From an uncultured Lentisphaeria bacterium (GTDB lineage: Bacteria; Verrucomicrobiota; Lentisphaeria; Victivallales; UBA1829), in contig CASDPB010000121.1 in NCBI GenBank assembly GCA_949282305.1, positions 1 to 64,000 on the forward strand: a stretch of 64,000 nucleotides of DNA. The letters are read 5' to 3'. The notes under the pieces were generated by a model. The model worked only from the letters and a program-made list of their open reading frames with translations. It did no database searches and was not told the DNA's origin. Within the stretch, counting starts at the first letter, position 1; each line of letters opens with the position of its first letter. Of the stretch, positions 55,871 to 64,000 are shown piece after piece. The translations under genes were made by a program, and so were the position numbers.

Positions 55871-55921
55871 CTATTGTAAATGTGACAGCAGCAGGGAGAG
55901 TTTAACTTTTCTGCAATTCAT
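55871..55921 (-). pseudogene. Possible broken start of the RHS-tip gene
   Basis: A 16-codon frame begins at an ATG at 55921 with GGTGAAGG upstream and looks like the start of a signal peptide (CRKVKLSLLLS). A second frame, open from 55886 leftward, continues with AAVTFTIVNSYAS, as a signal peptide should. A one-base shift would join them. The second frame runs on for about 38 codons into the N-terminal part of the RHS-tip gene in another frame. Possible promoter: TTGCTT (55980-55985) and TATAAT (55959-55964). Confidence 0.35.
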
Positions 55922-56049
55922 CTTATTCACCTTCACCTATCTTGGACTTTGGGAATACATTATATCATTTCTCCGGGAAAAGCAAATCCGCGGGGAAGAA
56001 AATGAGGGAAAATTATCAAAAGGAGACCACATTTTCTTTTCGTTCCGCT

Positions 56050-57066
56050 TCACACAAGCTGGAGTTCCGTCTTGATGGCGGAATGGAACGGGCGGCGGTG
56101 TTCCGCATAACCGTCGAGGAGCCAGCGCTGGGATTCCCGGAACATTTTTTCCAGCTGCTGGTGCATCATCGCCACTCCCTGATAAGCGGAAAGTTCCGGA
56201 ATCACATCATAAGTCAGCAGGAAGAAATCCTTTCCGGGCAGCATTCCGTAAAGGCGCGCGCATGTGACCAGCGGCAGAGTCAGGGCGGAGTGCAGGACGA
56301 CGATCCCCCGCGGGGGATGTTTCGCGGCGAAGAGGCGGTTTCCGACTTCCGACATTTCCGCCGGAATGTCTTTGAACTCACGCATGAAAATCGTATCGGA
56401 ACGCAGGCGTGCGCCCAGTTCGGCGGCACACTCGTAGAAGGCGATCAGGCGTTCCGAAATGAAGGGACTTCCGAGATTTGCAGTCGGCGACACCAGCGCA
56501 ATGTCGCGTCCCGCCTCGATCAGCAGCCATGACAACCCTTCCCGGATGCTGTTTTTCGTATCCGTGCAGGCGCAGTTGAAGTTTTTATAGTTGCGGTTGA
56601 TGAGCAGCTGCGGGACTCCGCGCTGTTCCAGGTGATCCATCATCGGGATGGATTCGATGCCGGGCGTAACCCAGATCGCCGCGGAACCGGGGGAGCAGAG
56701 CGCGTCCAGCTGTTTCAGGACTTCATGTTCGCGGAGCCGGTGTACCGGTGTGTCCGGTCCGACCTCGGGAAAGAAAATCTCCCGCAGGGAACGGTCGTTC
56801 ATATCCGGAAAGGAGCAGGAAATAATGAACAGTTCGCGTATTTTCCGGCTTTCCCCGCCAGTGGAACTTACATAAGTGCGTCCCCCCTGGTTCGAGGCAA
56901 GGCAGCCGCGTTCTTTGAGCGCGTGAACCGCCCGCTCCACGGTGTTCCGGGAACAGTTGTATTTTTTGCAGAGCTGGTTGCGGGAGAGAATCGGGTCTCC
57001 CACCTTGAGCCGTCCGACCCGGATTTCGGCAAGGATCATGTTCTGGAGCATCAGCGATTTGTTCAT
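56050..57066 (-). CDS. GntR-type regulator with LacI-like ligand domain
   Basis: 338 residues. Winged helix at 1-68: LKVGDPILSRNQLCKKYNCS, RNTVERAVHALKERGCLASN, then QGGRTYVS as the wing. The rest is periplasmic-binding-protein-like: LFIISCSFPDMNDRSLREIF, AIWVTPGIESIPMMDHLEQR, GIVVLHSALTLPLV, LLTYDVIPELSAYQGVAM. It is divergent from the sugar isomerase gene at 57271, its likely target. No pseudopilin accompanies this one, unlike the two GntR genes at 5064 and 38775. Confidence 0.85.
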   Translation of the reverse strand: MNKSLMLQNMILAEIRVGRLKVGDPILSRNQLCKKYNCSRNTVERAVHALKERGCLASNQGGRTYVSSTGGESRKIRELFIISCSFPDMNDRSLREIFFPEVGPDTPVHRLREHEVLKQLDALCSPGSAAIWVTPGIESIPMMDHLEQRGVPQLLINRNYKNFNCACTDTKNSIREGLSWLLIEAGRDIALVSPTANLGSPFISERLIAFYECAAELGARLRSDTIFMREFKDIPAEMSEVGNRLFAAKHPPRGIVVLHSALTLPLVTCARLYGMLPGKDFFLLTYDVIPELSAYQGVAMMHQQLEKMFRESQRWLLDGYAEHRRPFHSAIKTELQLV

Positions 57067-57096
57067 GGTGAAAAATTCCCCGTAACTGGAAAAGAA

Positions 57097-57144
57097 TACA
57101 AGACAATCATTGTATATTTTACTTTATTGCAGCCTGAAAGTCAA
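57097..57144 (-). promoter_or_regulatory. Promoter and palindrome of the GntR gene at 57066
   Basis: On the minus strand TTGACT (57139-57144) and TAAAAT (57116-57121) with a 17-base spacer. Next to the -10 box is a palindrome ACAATCATTGT (57103-57113), inside a longer ATACA/TGTAT arrangement, a plausible operator for autoregulation. Confidence 0.6.
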
Positions 57145-57270
57145 GGTCTTTTCCGGGAAATATGGGAAAAGGAGGCAAGTTTTTCGGAAATAAAATGGTC
57201 TTCCCGCTTGCAAGAGATTGAAAAAACAATACCTTATACCATTGAACCAAAGAAACGCATGGAGGCGTAT

Positions 57271-58191
57271 ATGTTTTTGACAGGATTCGCAGATGAGGCG
57301 TCCCGCGATCTGAAGGAACAGATCAGGGCGACGGAGGAACTCGGATGGAAGTTCATTGAGACGAGAGCAATCGGCGAGAAGAATCTCGGCTCGCTCAGTG
57401 ACGCGGAGTTTGAAGAGGTTCTCGAAATTCTTTCGCATACCGATGTCCGTTTCAACTGTTATGGGAGCAACATTGCCAACTGGGGCAAATCACCGCGATC
57501 CGATGCGGATTTTGAAGCCAGCAGGAAGGAGCTTCTCACCGCCATTCCGCGCATGCACAAACTCGGCATCAAAATGGTCCGCGGCATGAGCTTCAAGCGC
57601 GCAACGGAGGAGACTTTCGACAATCCCGATCTTGAAAAGGTCATTTTCGCAAAGATCAGGGAACTGGTGCGCATCTGCGAAAGCGAGGGGATCATCTACG
57701 GTCATGAGAACTGCATGAATTACGGCGGTCAGTCCTGGCATCACACCCTGCGTCTGCTGGACAATATCAATTCCGACAACTTCAAGCTGATTTTCGACAC
57801 CGGCAATCCGACTTTCAACTTCAGCCGTCTCGGACCGAAACCCTACAAACTTCAGAGCAGCTGGGAATTCTATTCCAACGTGCGCGAGTTCGTCACCTAC
57901 GTTCACATCAAAGATGCAAACTGCGAAGTGCTCGAAGACGGCTCGGTCAAACAGAATTACTGCTGGGCGGGCGACGGACAGGGGGATGTGGAACGCATTG
58001 TGACGGACCTGATCCGGCGCGGTTACGACGGCGGCTTTTCCATGGAACCGCATGTCGCATCGGTATTTCACGCGCAGTCGAAATCCGATGATCCGGATGC
58101 ACGCCGGAAGATCATGTACTCAAGTTACATTGAATATGGAAGACGGTTCGAGAAACTTCTTGAGAAATGCAGGGAAGCCGCAAAGAACTGA
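57271..58191 (+). CDS. Sugar phosphate isomerase/epimerase-like TIM barrel
   Basis: 306 residues from the ATG at 57271 (MFLTGFADEAS), with GGAGG 5 bases upstream; the frame is open far upstream but overlaps the divergent GntR gene there. Metal-site stretches: GIIYGHENCMNYGGQSWHHT, LIFDTGNPTFNF, TYVHIKDANCEV, GGFSMEPHVASV. This is the inosose dehydratase / hexulose-phosphate isomerase-like group. It probably acts in catabolism of a sugar sensed by the divergent GntR protein. Closed by a strong terminator. Confidence 0.88.
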   Translation: MFLTGFADEASRDLKEQIRATEELGWKFIETRAIGEKNLGSLSDAEFEEVLEILSHTDVRFNCYGSNIANWGKSPRSDADFEASRKELLTAIPRMHKLGIKMVRGMSFKRATEETFDNPDLEKVIFAKIRELVRICESEGIIYGHENCMNYGGQSWHHTLRLLDNINSDNFKLIFDTGNPTFNFSRLGPKPYKLQSSWEFYSNVREFVTYVHIKDANCEVLEDGSVKQNYCWAGDGQGDVERIVTDLIRRGYDGGFSMEPHVASVFHAQSKSDDPDARRKIMYSSYIEYGRRFEKLLEKCREAAKN

Positions 58192-58214
58192 AACATTCCT
58201 GAAGGCAGAAGAAG

Positions 58215-58246
58215 ACCGCACGTCCGCAAGGACAGTGCGGTTTTTT
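58215..58246 (+). terminator. Intrinsic terminator after the sugar isomerase gene
   Basis: ACCGCACGTCC pairs with GGACAGTGCGGT with one bulged base, loop GCAA, followed by TTTTTT. Confidence 0.85.
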
Positions 58247-58301
58247 CCCGCTTTGGTTTCCCGGATGAAAACACCGGGAAATTCTCCCCGGTTCCGGAGG
58301 A

Positions 58302-61300
58302 CTATTTCTGTTTTCTGCGGCGGCTTCCCGCAAAGACTGCAAGGAGTGCGAAAAGAATGACCGCTCCGATGGCGATCTGCCTGACGGCGGCGCTGTTTTT
58401 CGCATGGGTCTGCGGAACGGGATCGAGGCGCTGCTCTTTCAAGACTTGCCCCTCGACCTTTTCACTTCCGGCGGGTGCTTCTCGGATCTGCCTGGTCGCT
58501 TCCTTGTAGGCTGCCGCCGTCTGCGGATCGTCGGACAGCTTGTCCGCGATCATGTCTCTGAGTTTTGCGTTGTTGCAGACGAAACCGCTGCATCCCGGAG
58601 CATATTTCTCAATCAGTTCCGCATGAAGCGCCGCAATCTGCTTCACGGTCGCCTCGTCGGCTTTCCAGCAGCCTTTCCGGATCGTTTCCAGCATGATCGC
58701 CGTCATTTCCTGATAGGCATACGGATTTTTCTTCTCAAAATACTCCTTCACGCCCAGTTTCAGGCTGTCATCGACATAGACCTTCTTATATTCTTCCCAG
58801 AGATAATCCTGAATCATGTCCGGCTTGGTGACTTCCCAGCCGTAGGTGTTGCTGAAATAGGCGGCAAAGGTGTTCGCCCCTGTGGGTCCCTCCTCCATCA
58901 TCTCCTTGATGTATTTCGGGTTCAGCACGGTGGTCCGTGCTTCGGACATGACCGCCTGGGCGCCGGTCTGGACTTTTGCCTGTCCCGGAGTGCGGAGGTC
59001 GTTGAAATAGACTTCCGGTTCCTTTCCCGTAATATGGCGGATCGCGAGGTTTGCGCCACCGGTGAATTCATAGACATGGTCGAGCGAAAGCGGGCCCCAT
59101 GCGCTTGACGAACGCGACTGGACGACGGTGTCCGTATTCTGGAGTGCGGCGCGGTAGACTCCGGGGATGTTCACGCCCCAGTTTTCCTCGGTGTAAAGAG
59201 TGCCGCGGCTGCGGATGAACGCCTCCGCCACGACCGCGGGGTCTTCCCATTTGTCGCCGGACTGCGTCATCTGCCCGACTCCGGGTCCGTTGTCTTCGCC
59301 GTTTCCGCCACCGAAGATTCTGGCGTTTGCAAGTTTCTTCGCCTCCTCCGGAGAGAAACCGCTCTTAATCAGCGCTTTCGCTGCAATGACGTTGCCTTCC
59401 GCGACATAGTTTTCCTGGTCTGTGGACGGATCCGACGCGGCGAGTCTTACGGCGCGGTCGATCAGGCGCATCCGGCTGGTCGCCGCCCCGCGGAACTGAA
59501 CCGAGGTCTGCACGACCACGTCAATGCGCGGTCGTCCGAGTTCGGAAAGCGGGATCAGGCGGACATCCTGCACTCTGCCGCGCGCGTCCCAGACGGGCTC
59601 GACGCCGAGCAGGTAGAAGATTTCCCCGATGTCCGAGCCGTGGGTGTTGATGAATTCGCCGCCCCAGACTGTGAACGACACCTTTTTCGGATATTTCCCG
59701 GTCGATTTGCGTTTCTGCGCGATCAGTTCCTCGGCAAGCTGTTTCCCGACTGCGAAACTTTCCGGCGTCGGAGTGCGTTCCGGATCGATGCCGTAGAGAT
59801 TGCGGCCGGTCGGAACGGCTTCCGGATTGCCGATCGGATCATTGCCCGGCGACGGAAAAATATAGCCGCCGGAGAGCGCGTTGACGAATGCGTCGAGTTC
59901 CGCCGGCGTCGATTTCAGCAGATTCTCATACGCTTCCACCGCCCGCAGTTCCGGCGCAAATTTCCTGAGCGGATTTTCATCGGAGGCGCGGCGTCCGCCC
60001 ATTCCCATTCCCATGCCCATTCCCATTCCCATGCCCATGCCGCCCATCGGCATTCCGCCGGCTTTGGGTATGGAGGGAGTTTCCGGTTTTGTCTGTGCCC
60101 CGGCGTTCCGCTTCGCTGCCGCCGCTTTCCGCGCTTTTTCCTGTGCGATCCGGACGGAGGGCAGCAGTTGTCTGCCGCTGCGGACGTCGGCGAAGGCGCG
60201 GTCGATCCGTTCCCCCGCCGGTTTCAGATAGTTGCTGTGGTAGAAGAAGCTGTCGGAACGTTTCTTCCTGTCGACCTTGCCGGCTTTGACGTCCGCCTGG
60301 AACATGTCGTAGGCGACCATGTCCACCGTCATGAGTTTTGCGGTTTCCTCCGCCTCGGCGTTCGTGTAGGAGCGTCCGAGCACATAGAGTCCGCGGTTGA
60401 TCTTTTCGCCCTGAAGATCGTGCAGGTAATTGTGCAGAAGTTCCAGATCGGCTTCATTGAGTTTGCCGACGGCGAAATCCGGGCTGAACTGGAGCTCGTG
60501 ATCGAACTTCTCCTTCTTCGCCAGTTCGATGATCGACTTGCCGTATTCCTCCTTGAGCCGCGCGTCCTCGACCAGTGCGCGCATTTCGATTTTGCGGTCA
60601 AGCTCGCGGATCGTGCCGTAGCCATCAGCATACATGAACGGTGCAGTCAGATGGCTGATGAGCGCCGCGTAACTGCGGCGTTTGGCAATCTGCGCTTCGC
60701 CCATGTCGTTCATCATGTAAAGATAGTAGTGCGGCATTTCGCCGATGAGCACGTCCGGCCAGTCGTAGCTGGAGAGCGCGACCTGTTTCCACGGGGTGAA
60801 CTCAAGACTGCCGTGCGTTCCGAAATGGATCAGGGCGTCGGCGTCGAATTTGTGCCGTATCCAGAGATAGGTCGCGATATAGGGATGCGGCGGGGCCATT
60901 TTCACGCCGTGCACGACTTTGTCCGTGTCCTCTCCTTCGCCGGAAATGGACTGCGGCATCAGCACGATGTTGCCGAACCGGAGCATGCCGAGCGCAAGTT
61001 TGCCGTCCGGAGTGCGGAAGGTTTTCCCGGGAAATTCGCCGTAGCGCGCCGTCACGGTTTCATAAAGATCGGCGGGCATGCTTTTCCGTATCCACTCTTC
61101 ATATTCCTCCCGCGAGATTTTCTCCATCTTCGCTTTTTCCATGAACTCCTGCATCGCGCCTTTCGCGTAGGCGCCGAAGACTGCGGCGTTGTCCTGAATC
61201 TGGCGGAGCAGTTCTTCGGTGGATTCCGGCAGGTCGCCGGTATTGAAACCCGCTTTTTGCAGATGCCGCAGAAGGTTCAGCAGGGAGTCGCCGACTTCGA

Positions 61301-62432
61301 TTCCTCCGGCGGTCAGCGCGTTTTTCCCGTGTCCCTTGTAGTAAATGATCGCCACTTTCTTTTCGGCGTTTTTCTTGTGCCGCATTGCCGTAATCTTGCG
61401 GACAAGCTCGGCGAAACGTTCGACACGGTCGGGAATCGCCTTGTAGGCGAGCAGGCCCCGTTCATTGCGGAAGAGGGCGGAGAGCACGAAGGGCGCGACG
61501 GCTCCGTCGATTTCCGGCATGGTCACGCTCTGGCTGAGCATTCCGCCGTCCATGCCGCGCTGGTCTTTGAGATAGACGTCATACGGCTGGTCGCTCTTGA
61601 TCGGGCAGAGCAGGGGAATGTTGTATTTCGCGAGAATTCCAACCGCTCCCTCCGGGTCGCGCGAACCGAGCCTGCCGTGAGGCTGGTAGATGATGAGATC
61701 CGGTTTCGCCTCTTCGATCATTTCGTTCAGGCGCCCCATGCCGTTGATTGCCACGACGTTGAGTTTGCGTTTCTCAAGCGCTTCGATGAGCTTTCCGAGG
61801 TCGCCGCCGCCGTTGCCGGAATAGAGCAGAACCGTGGAGGATTCCGGATGGTAACGGCCGATCGATTTGTAATAATCCAGATACTCCTTGTAGGTCATGA
61901 ACCCGGCTTTTTCGTCGACGTGGAAGAAGACGCTGCGCGGCACGATTTTGACGGGTTCGATCTTGCCCGCCCGCAGACGCTTGCCGTCCAGTTCGCGCCG
62001 GATATAATTCAGCATGTTGCGGAAATTGTCCTTGCCGCCGTTGCGCATATAGTCCGCAATGACCTTCCGCTGTTCAGGCGTCATGGTGTTTTTCGCGGTT
62101 TCGTTGTTCGGCGTCGAAGTCAGGTAGATCGGTTTTTCCAGCGAGTCGAGAATCGCCCGCTGGCGTTCGGAAATATTGGTTCCCATGCCGAAGAAAAGAA
62201 TTGCGTCGTAATTGCGCAGCTCCTCACCGGAGTCCGGCCCCCAGGGCAGGACGGAAACTTCAATCGCTGGATTGATGGGCTGGTCGAGATCTTCGGCAAG
62301 CACGTATTCCGGATAATTTACAAAAGCGATTCTGGTCGGCGAAGCGTATTTCAGATATCCCGGGATTCCGAGGCATATCAGAACTGCTGCCGTTAACAGG
62401 ACGGCAAGGCGTATTTTGTTTTTTTTCTGCAT
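58302..62432 (-). CDS. Membrane-anchored CobN/HmuS-like metal chelatase
   Basis: 1376 residues, matching the CobN / magnesium-chelatase H-subunit family: HGVKMAPPHPYIATYLWIRH, ALIHFGTHGSLEFTPWKQVA, WGGEFINTHGSDIGEIFYLL, ARIFGGGNGEDNGPGVGQMT and SSAWGPLSLDHVYEFTGGAN. Cytoplasmic CobN has no membrane anchor, but this protein has an N-terminal hydrophobic helix (about 9-27) and another at the C-terminus (IAIGAVILFALLAVFAG) followed by RRRKQK, which would place the bulk in the periplasm. The same design is known for HmuS of Bacteroidota heme-uptake loci, which works on heme or porphyrin. A Gly-Met repeat insert is encoded near 60000. No CobS/CobT, ChlI/ChlD or hmu genes are nearby. Metal and substrate uncertain. 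Confidence 0.8.
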   Translation of the reverse strand: MQKKNKIRLAVLLTAAVLICLGIPGYLKYASPTRIAFVNYPEYVLAEDLDQPINPAIEVSVLPWGPDSGEELRNYDAILFFGMGTNISERQRAILDSLEKPIYLTSTPNNETAKNTMTPEQRKVIADYMRNGGKDNFRNMLNYIRRELDGKRLRAGKIEPVKIVPRSVFFHVDEKAGFMTYKEYLDYYKSIGRYHPESSTVLLYSGNGGGDLGKLIEALEKRKLNVVAINGMGRLNEMIEEAKPDLIIYQPHGRLGSRDPEGAVGILAKYNIPLLCPIKSDQPYDVYLKDQRGMDGGMLSQSVTMPEIDGAVAPFVLSALFRNERGLLAYKAIPDRVERFAELVRKITAMRHKKNAEKKVAIIYYKGHGKNALTAGGIEVGDSLLNLLRHLQKAGFNTGDLPESTEELLRQIQDNAAVFGAYAKGAMQEFMEKAKMEKISREEYEEWIRKSMPADLYETVTARYGEFPGKTFRTPDGKLALGMLRFGNIVLMPQSISGEGEDTDKVVHGVKMAPPHPYIATYLWIRHKFDADALIHFGTHGSLEFTPWKQVALSSYDWPDVLIGEMPHYYLYMMNDMGEAQIAKRRSYAALISHLTAPFMYADGYGTIRELDRKIEMRALVEDARLKEEYGKSIIELAKKEKFDHELQFSPDFAVGKLNEADLELLHNYLHDLQGEKINRGLYVLGRSYTNAEAEETAKLMTVDMVAYDMFQADVKAGKVDRKKRSDSFFYHSNYLKPAGERIDRAFADVRSGRQLLPSVRIAQEKARKAAAAKRNAGAQTKPETPSIPKAGGMPMGGMGMGMGMGMGMGMGGRRASDENPLRKFAPELRAVEAYENLLKSTPAELDAFVNALSGGYIFPSPGNDPIGNPEAVPTGRNLYGIDPERTPTPESFAVGKQLAEELIAQKRKSTGKYPKKVSFTVWGGEFINTHGSDIGEIFYLLGVEPVWDARGRVQDVRLIPLSELGRPRIDVVVQTSVQFRGAATSRMRLIDRAVRLAASDPSTDQENYVAEGNVIAAKALIKSGFSPEEAKKLANARIFGGGNGEDNGPGVGQMTQSGDKWEDPAVVAEAFIRSRGTLYTEENWGVNIPGVYRAALQNTDTVVQSRSSSAWGPLSLDHVYEFTGGANLAIRHITGKEPEVYFNDLRTPGQAKVQTGAQAVMSEARTTVLNPKYIKEMMEEGPTGANTFAAYFSNTYGWEVTKPDMIQDYLWEEYKKVYVDDSLKLGVKEYFEKKNPYAYQEMTAIMLETIRKGCWKADEATVKQIAALHAELIEKYAPGCSGFVCNNAKLRDMIADKLSDDPQTAAAYKEATRQIREAPAGSEKVEGQVLKEQRLDPVPQTHAKNSAAVRQIAIGAVILFALLAVFAGSRRRKQK
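59998..60039 (-). repeat. Hexamer repeat encoding a Gly-Met stretch
   Basis: Seven in-frame hexamers CCCATT or CCCATG on the plus strand, encoding alternating Met and Gly in the linker of the CobN-like protein (GGMPMGGMGMGMG and on). Slippage-prone, so copy number may vary between strains. Confidence 0.9.
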
Positions 62433-62514
62433 GGCGCTGTCCCCTTTCCACGGGACACTGTCTGGTTAACTGAAAGACGCGGCACCGGAAGATGCCGCAT
62501 TGTCAAAACAGGAA

Positions 62515-62964
62515 TTAAAGTTCCGCGATGCGTATGATCTTATATCCGGACTTGGACTTGCGGAACGAAAAGCACACCTGCGTTTCATCGGCGGATCTGG
62601 CGATCACGCGGTAGCAGTTCTGCTTCCGGGCAAGCTGAAGATACTGCATGTCATTCAGATTCAGAGATGCGGAATGCCTGTCCAGAACTTCCAGACTTTC
62701 CCTGAGCGGGTCGCTGCCGTTGATCTCGCGCATGATTGCGCGTTCCTGAGGGGTTGCGGCAAAGATACATTCCAGAGTTTTGGTTTTTTTCCTTTTATGC
62801 AGATCAAGAGTCGCTTTGACGGCTTTTTTCAGTTCGGGATGCTTTGCGGTTTGCGCCTTGATTTCCTGAACGATGTATTTTGAATTATCTTCCTTGTCCA
62901 AGTTTGCCCAGACGACGAATCCTGCACCCATCAGGAAAACAGGAACAATGACTTTCCATTTCAT
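62515..62964 (-). CDS. Small membrane-anchored protein of unknown function
   Basis: 149 residues with an N-terminal hydrophobic anchor (VIVPVFLMGAGFVVWANL) and a soluble charged remainder. No domain recognised. It lies 23 bases after the pseudopilin stop and 82 bases before the CobN-like start, so it is probably cotranscribed. The position between a pseudopilin and a giant exported protein parallels that of the lipoprotein at 40629, although the sequences do not resemble each other. Confidence 0.75.
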   Translation of the reverse strand: MKWKVIVPVFLMGAGFVVWANLDKEDNSKYIVQEIKAQTAKHPELKKAVKATLDLHKRKKTKTLECIFAATPQERAIMREINGSDPLRESLEVLDRHSASLNLNDMQYLQLARKQNCYRVIARSADETQVCFSFRKSKSGYKIIRIAEL

Positions 62965-62987
62965 AATCCGATCCTTTCAATCTGTTC

Positions 62988-63869
62988 TTAATTGTTGTCT
63001 GTGTTTTCTTCATAGTCTACAGCAAATGATTCGGAGGTGTTCGTGTCTCCGTCAAATGGATCAAGTCCCCCGATGCTGTATGCGAGACGTCCGGAGTCAC
63101 TGGAGCTGACACCGATGTAGGCGGGTTTTTCATTGGAGACATGACCGTCCGCCCATGCTATATTGGCTGACTTGCCGCTGTGGCGGAAACAAGTCTGGCA
63201 GTTGTCAATCAGGTGAAGCAAAATGACATCACCTGCCGAAATCGAGTCGGCGGACATTGATTTTCCAGCGGAATCGCCAAAACTGACAAGCGAAGAAGGC
63301 CTTTTGACTCTTCCCGCCTTGACCATCGGAGAGTTTACGGACATCCCTCCCATGGAAAATCCCGCGACCCATCCGTGCAGGGAGGAATTGGCGCCATAAC
63401 CGCTTCCCGAAGCGTTCGTGACATCATCCCCTTTGAGAAGCATAAGTTTTTCAATGGAGGGATCAGGACAGAAGAATATGTTGGTTGTCCTCTGTGCCTG
63501 CATCTTCGCATCTTGTCCAACTCTTTTCAGATAGGCGGCCAGGTATCCGTCCTGGGTGTAGTCGAAACCGGTGCTGGGAGAACCCGCCCCGAACCACGTC
63601 CGGAAAATTCCGTCTGCGGATGGAGTCATTCCCGGACTCATGCCATGAGACATCGGGCAGAAATATCCATAATCGCTCTGATAAAATGAATCCGCCGTTC
63701 CGATCTGTTTCAGCCTTGATGCACATGAAATGGACACTGCGCGTGCTCTTGCGCTGCTCAGCGCCGGCATCAACAGCCCTGCCAGAATGGCAATGATCGC
63801 CACAACGACCAGGAGCTCGATAAGGGTGAAATTCATTCTGCTGCAACTTGAAAAAGCTGCACGTTTCAT
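62988..63869 (-). CDS. Type II pseudopilin-like protein, H-X10-DG variant
   Basis: 293 residues from the ATG at 63869, chosen because AAGGAG lies 9 bases upstream; an in-frame ATG at 63887 overlaps that site. Prepilin signal NFTLIELLVVVAIIAILAGL, with an 11-residue leader before it. The C-terminal motif is HSGKSANIAWADG, with ten instead of nine residues between His and Asp-Gly. FFCPDPSIEKLMLL is the usual Cys-Pro stretch of the family. It heads the set that ends in the CobN-like giant. Confidence 0.9.
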   Translation of the reverse strand: MKRAAFSSCSRMNFTLIELLVVVAIIAILAGLLMPALSSARARAVSISCASRLKQIGTADSFYQSDYGYFCPMSHGMSPGMTPSADGIFRTWFGAGSPSTGFDYTQDGYLAAYLKRVGQDAKMQAQRTTNIFFCPDPSIEKLMLLKGDDVTNASGSGYGANSSLHGWVAGFSMGGMSVNSPMVKAGRVKRPSSLVSFGDSAGKSMSADSISAGDVILLHLIDNCQTCFRHSGKSANIAWADGHVSNEKPAYIGVSSSDSGRLAYSIGGLDPFDGDTNTSESFAVDYEENTDNN

Positions 63870-63900
63870 AATTCTGATCTCCTTCATATTTAAGTAAATT

Positions 63901-63918
63901 AATTAGTTTTGACTAATT
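63901..63918. promoter_or_regulatory. Inverted repeat upstream of the pseudopilin gene
   Basis: AATTAGT-TTTG-ACTAATT, 32 bases before the pseudopilin start, in an AT-rich stretch. It could be an operator or a leader hairpin. Confidence 0.45.
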
Positions 63919-63928
63919 TAATGATTTC

Positions 63929-63965
63929 AAAAAAATCCGGGCCGAATGTCCGGCTCTGATTTTTT
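63929..63965. terminator. Bidirectional terminator-like hairpin
   Basis: ATCCGGGCCG pairs with CGGCTCTGAT (one mismatch and one G-T pair) around a 6-base loop, with a run of A on the left and a run of T on the right, so it could work in both directions. It probably ends a gene to the right of the window. Confidence 0.6.
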
Positions 63966-64000
63966 GCGGTATTAATGTATCGGTCTTTTCAAGGAATTCA

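Noticed and set aside
59640-62396. 918-codon plus-strand frame opposite the CobN-like gene
   Set aside because: Antisense shadow, rich in Phe, Arg and His as expected from reversing GC-rich codons; no domain.

Overview
The window reads as chromosomal DNA of a Gram-negative, mostly GC-leaning anaerobe, and the best guess is a gut-type member of the Lentisphaerota (Victivallis-like). The reasons are five type II pseudopilin-like proteins in 64 kb (two with the H-X9-DG C-terminal motif, one with an H-X10-DG variant), GntR-type regulators beside very large exported hydrolase-like proteins, many Tat signals of the RRxFLK type, lipoproteins, LPS genes (O-antigen ligase, GT9) and oxygen-independent style enzymes. 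The taxonomic call is inference; no rRNA or tRNA gene was found.

Layout. 1-4638 (minus): pyrG, a Xer-type recombinase, an O-antigen ligase/TPR protein and the start of a further gene. 5002-9971 (plus): module 1, a GntR regulator, a pseudopilin and a 1024-aa exported LamG/TIM-barrel protein, closed by a strong terminator. 10112-16811 (plus): xylulokinase, glgB, larC, hemW and a GNAT. 16901-20773 (minus): hrpA. 20854-23736: an AraC regulator divergent from a GH127 beta-L-arabinofuranosidase-like enzyme.

23982-36455 is the most distinctive block. Two paralogous LysR genes (25462 and 35553) each face a small protein resembling a MerR effector domain without its DNA-binding part. Both intergenic regions share a 17-bp operator and the same promoter geometry. 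The first drives one exported alpha/beta hydrolase. The second drives about ten genes (flavodoxin, CMD-cupin, ABM monooxygenase, nitroreductase, cyclophilin-like lipoprotein, iron-sulfur flavoprotein, alpha/beta hydrolase, amidohydrolase-like protein, two aldo-keto reductases). Nearly all carry Tat, Sec or lipoprotein signals, which suggests a periplasmic redox/detoxification pathway.

36526-46254: an SDR, a sugar isomerase and module 2 (GntR, pseudopilin, small lipoprotein, 1323-aa exported glycosidase-like protein with a CBM9-like end, Gfo/Idh/MocA oxidoreductase). 46427-53443: GT9, YhcH, YchJ, a pseudopilin, a NERD-helicase, an inverted heptad-repeat element between convergent genes, ispH and trmO. 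53452-58191: a pseudopilin, an AT-rich orphan RHS tip with a papain-like C-terminus and a candidate immunity protein, and a GntR regulator divergent from a sugar isomerase. 58302-63869 (minus): a pseudopilin, a small anchored protein and a 1376-aa membrane-anchored CobN-like chelatase reminiscent of HmuS.

Three pseudopilins head gene sets that end in a >1000-aa exported protein, a recurring arrangement that may be a functional unit.
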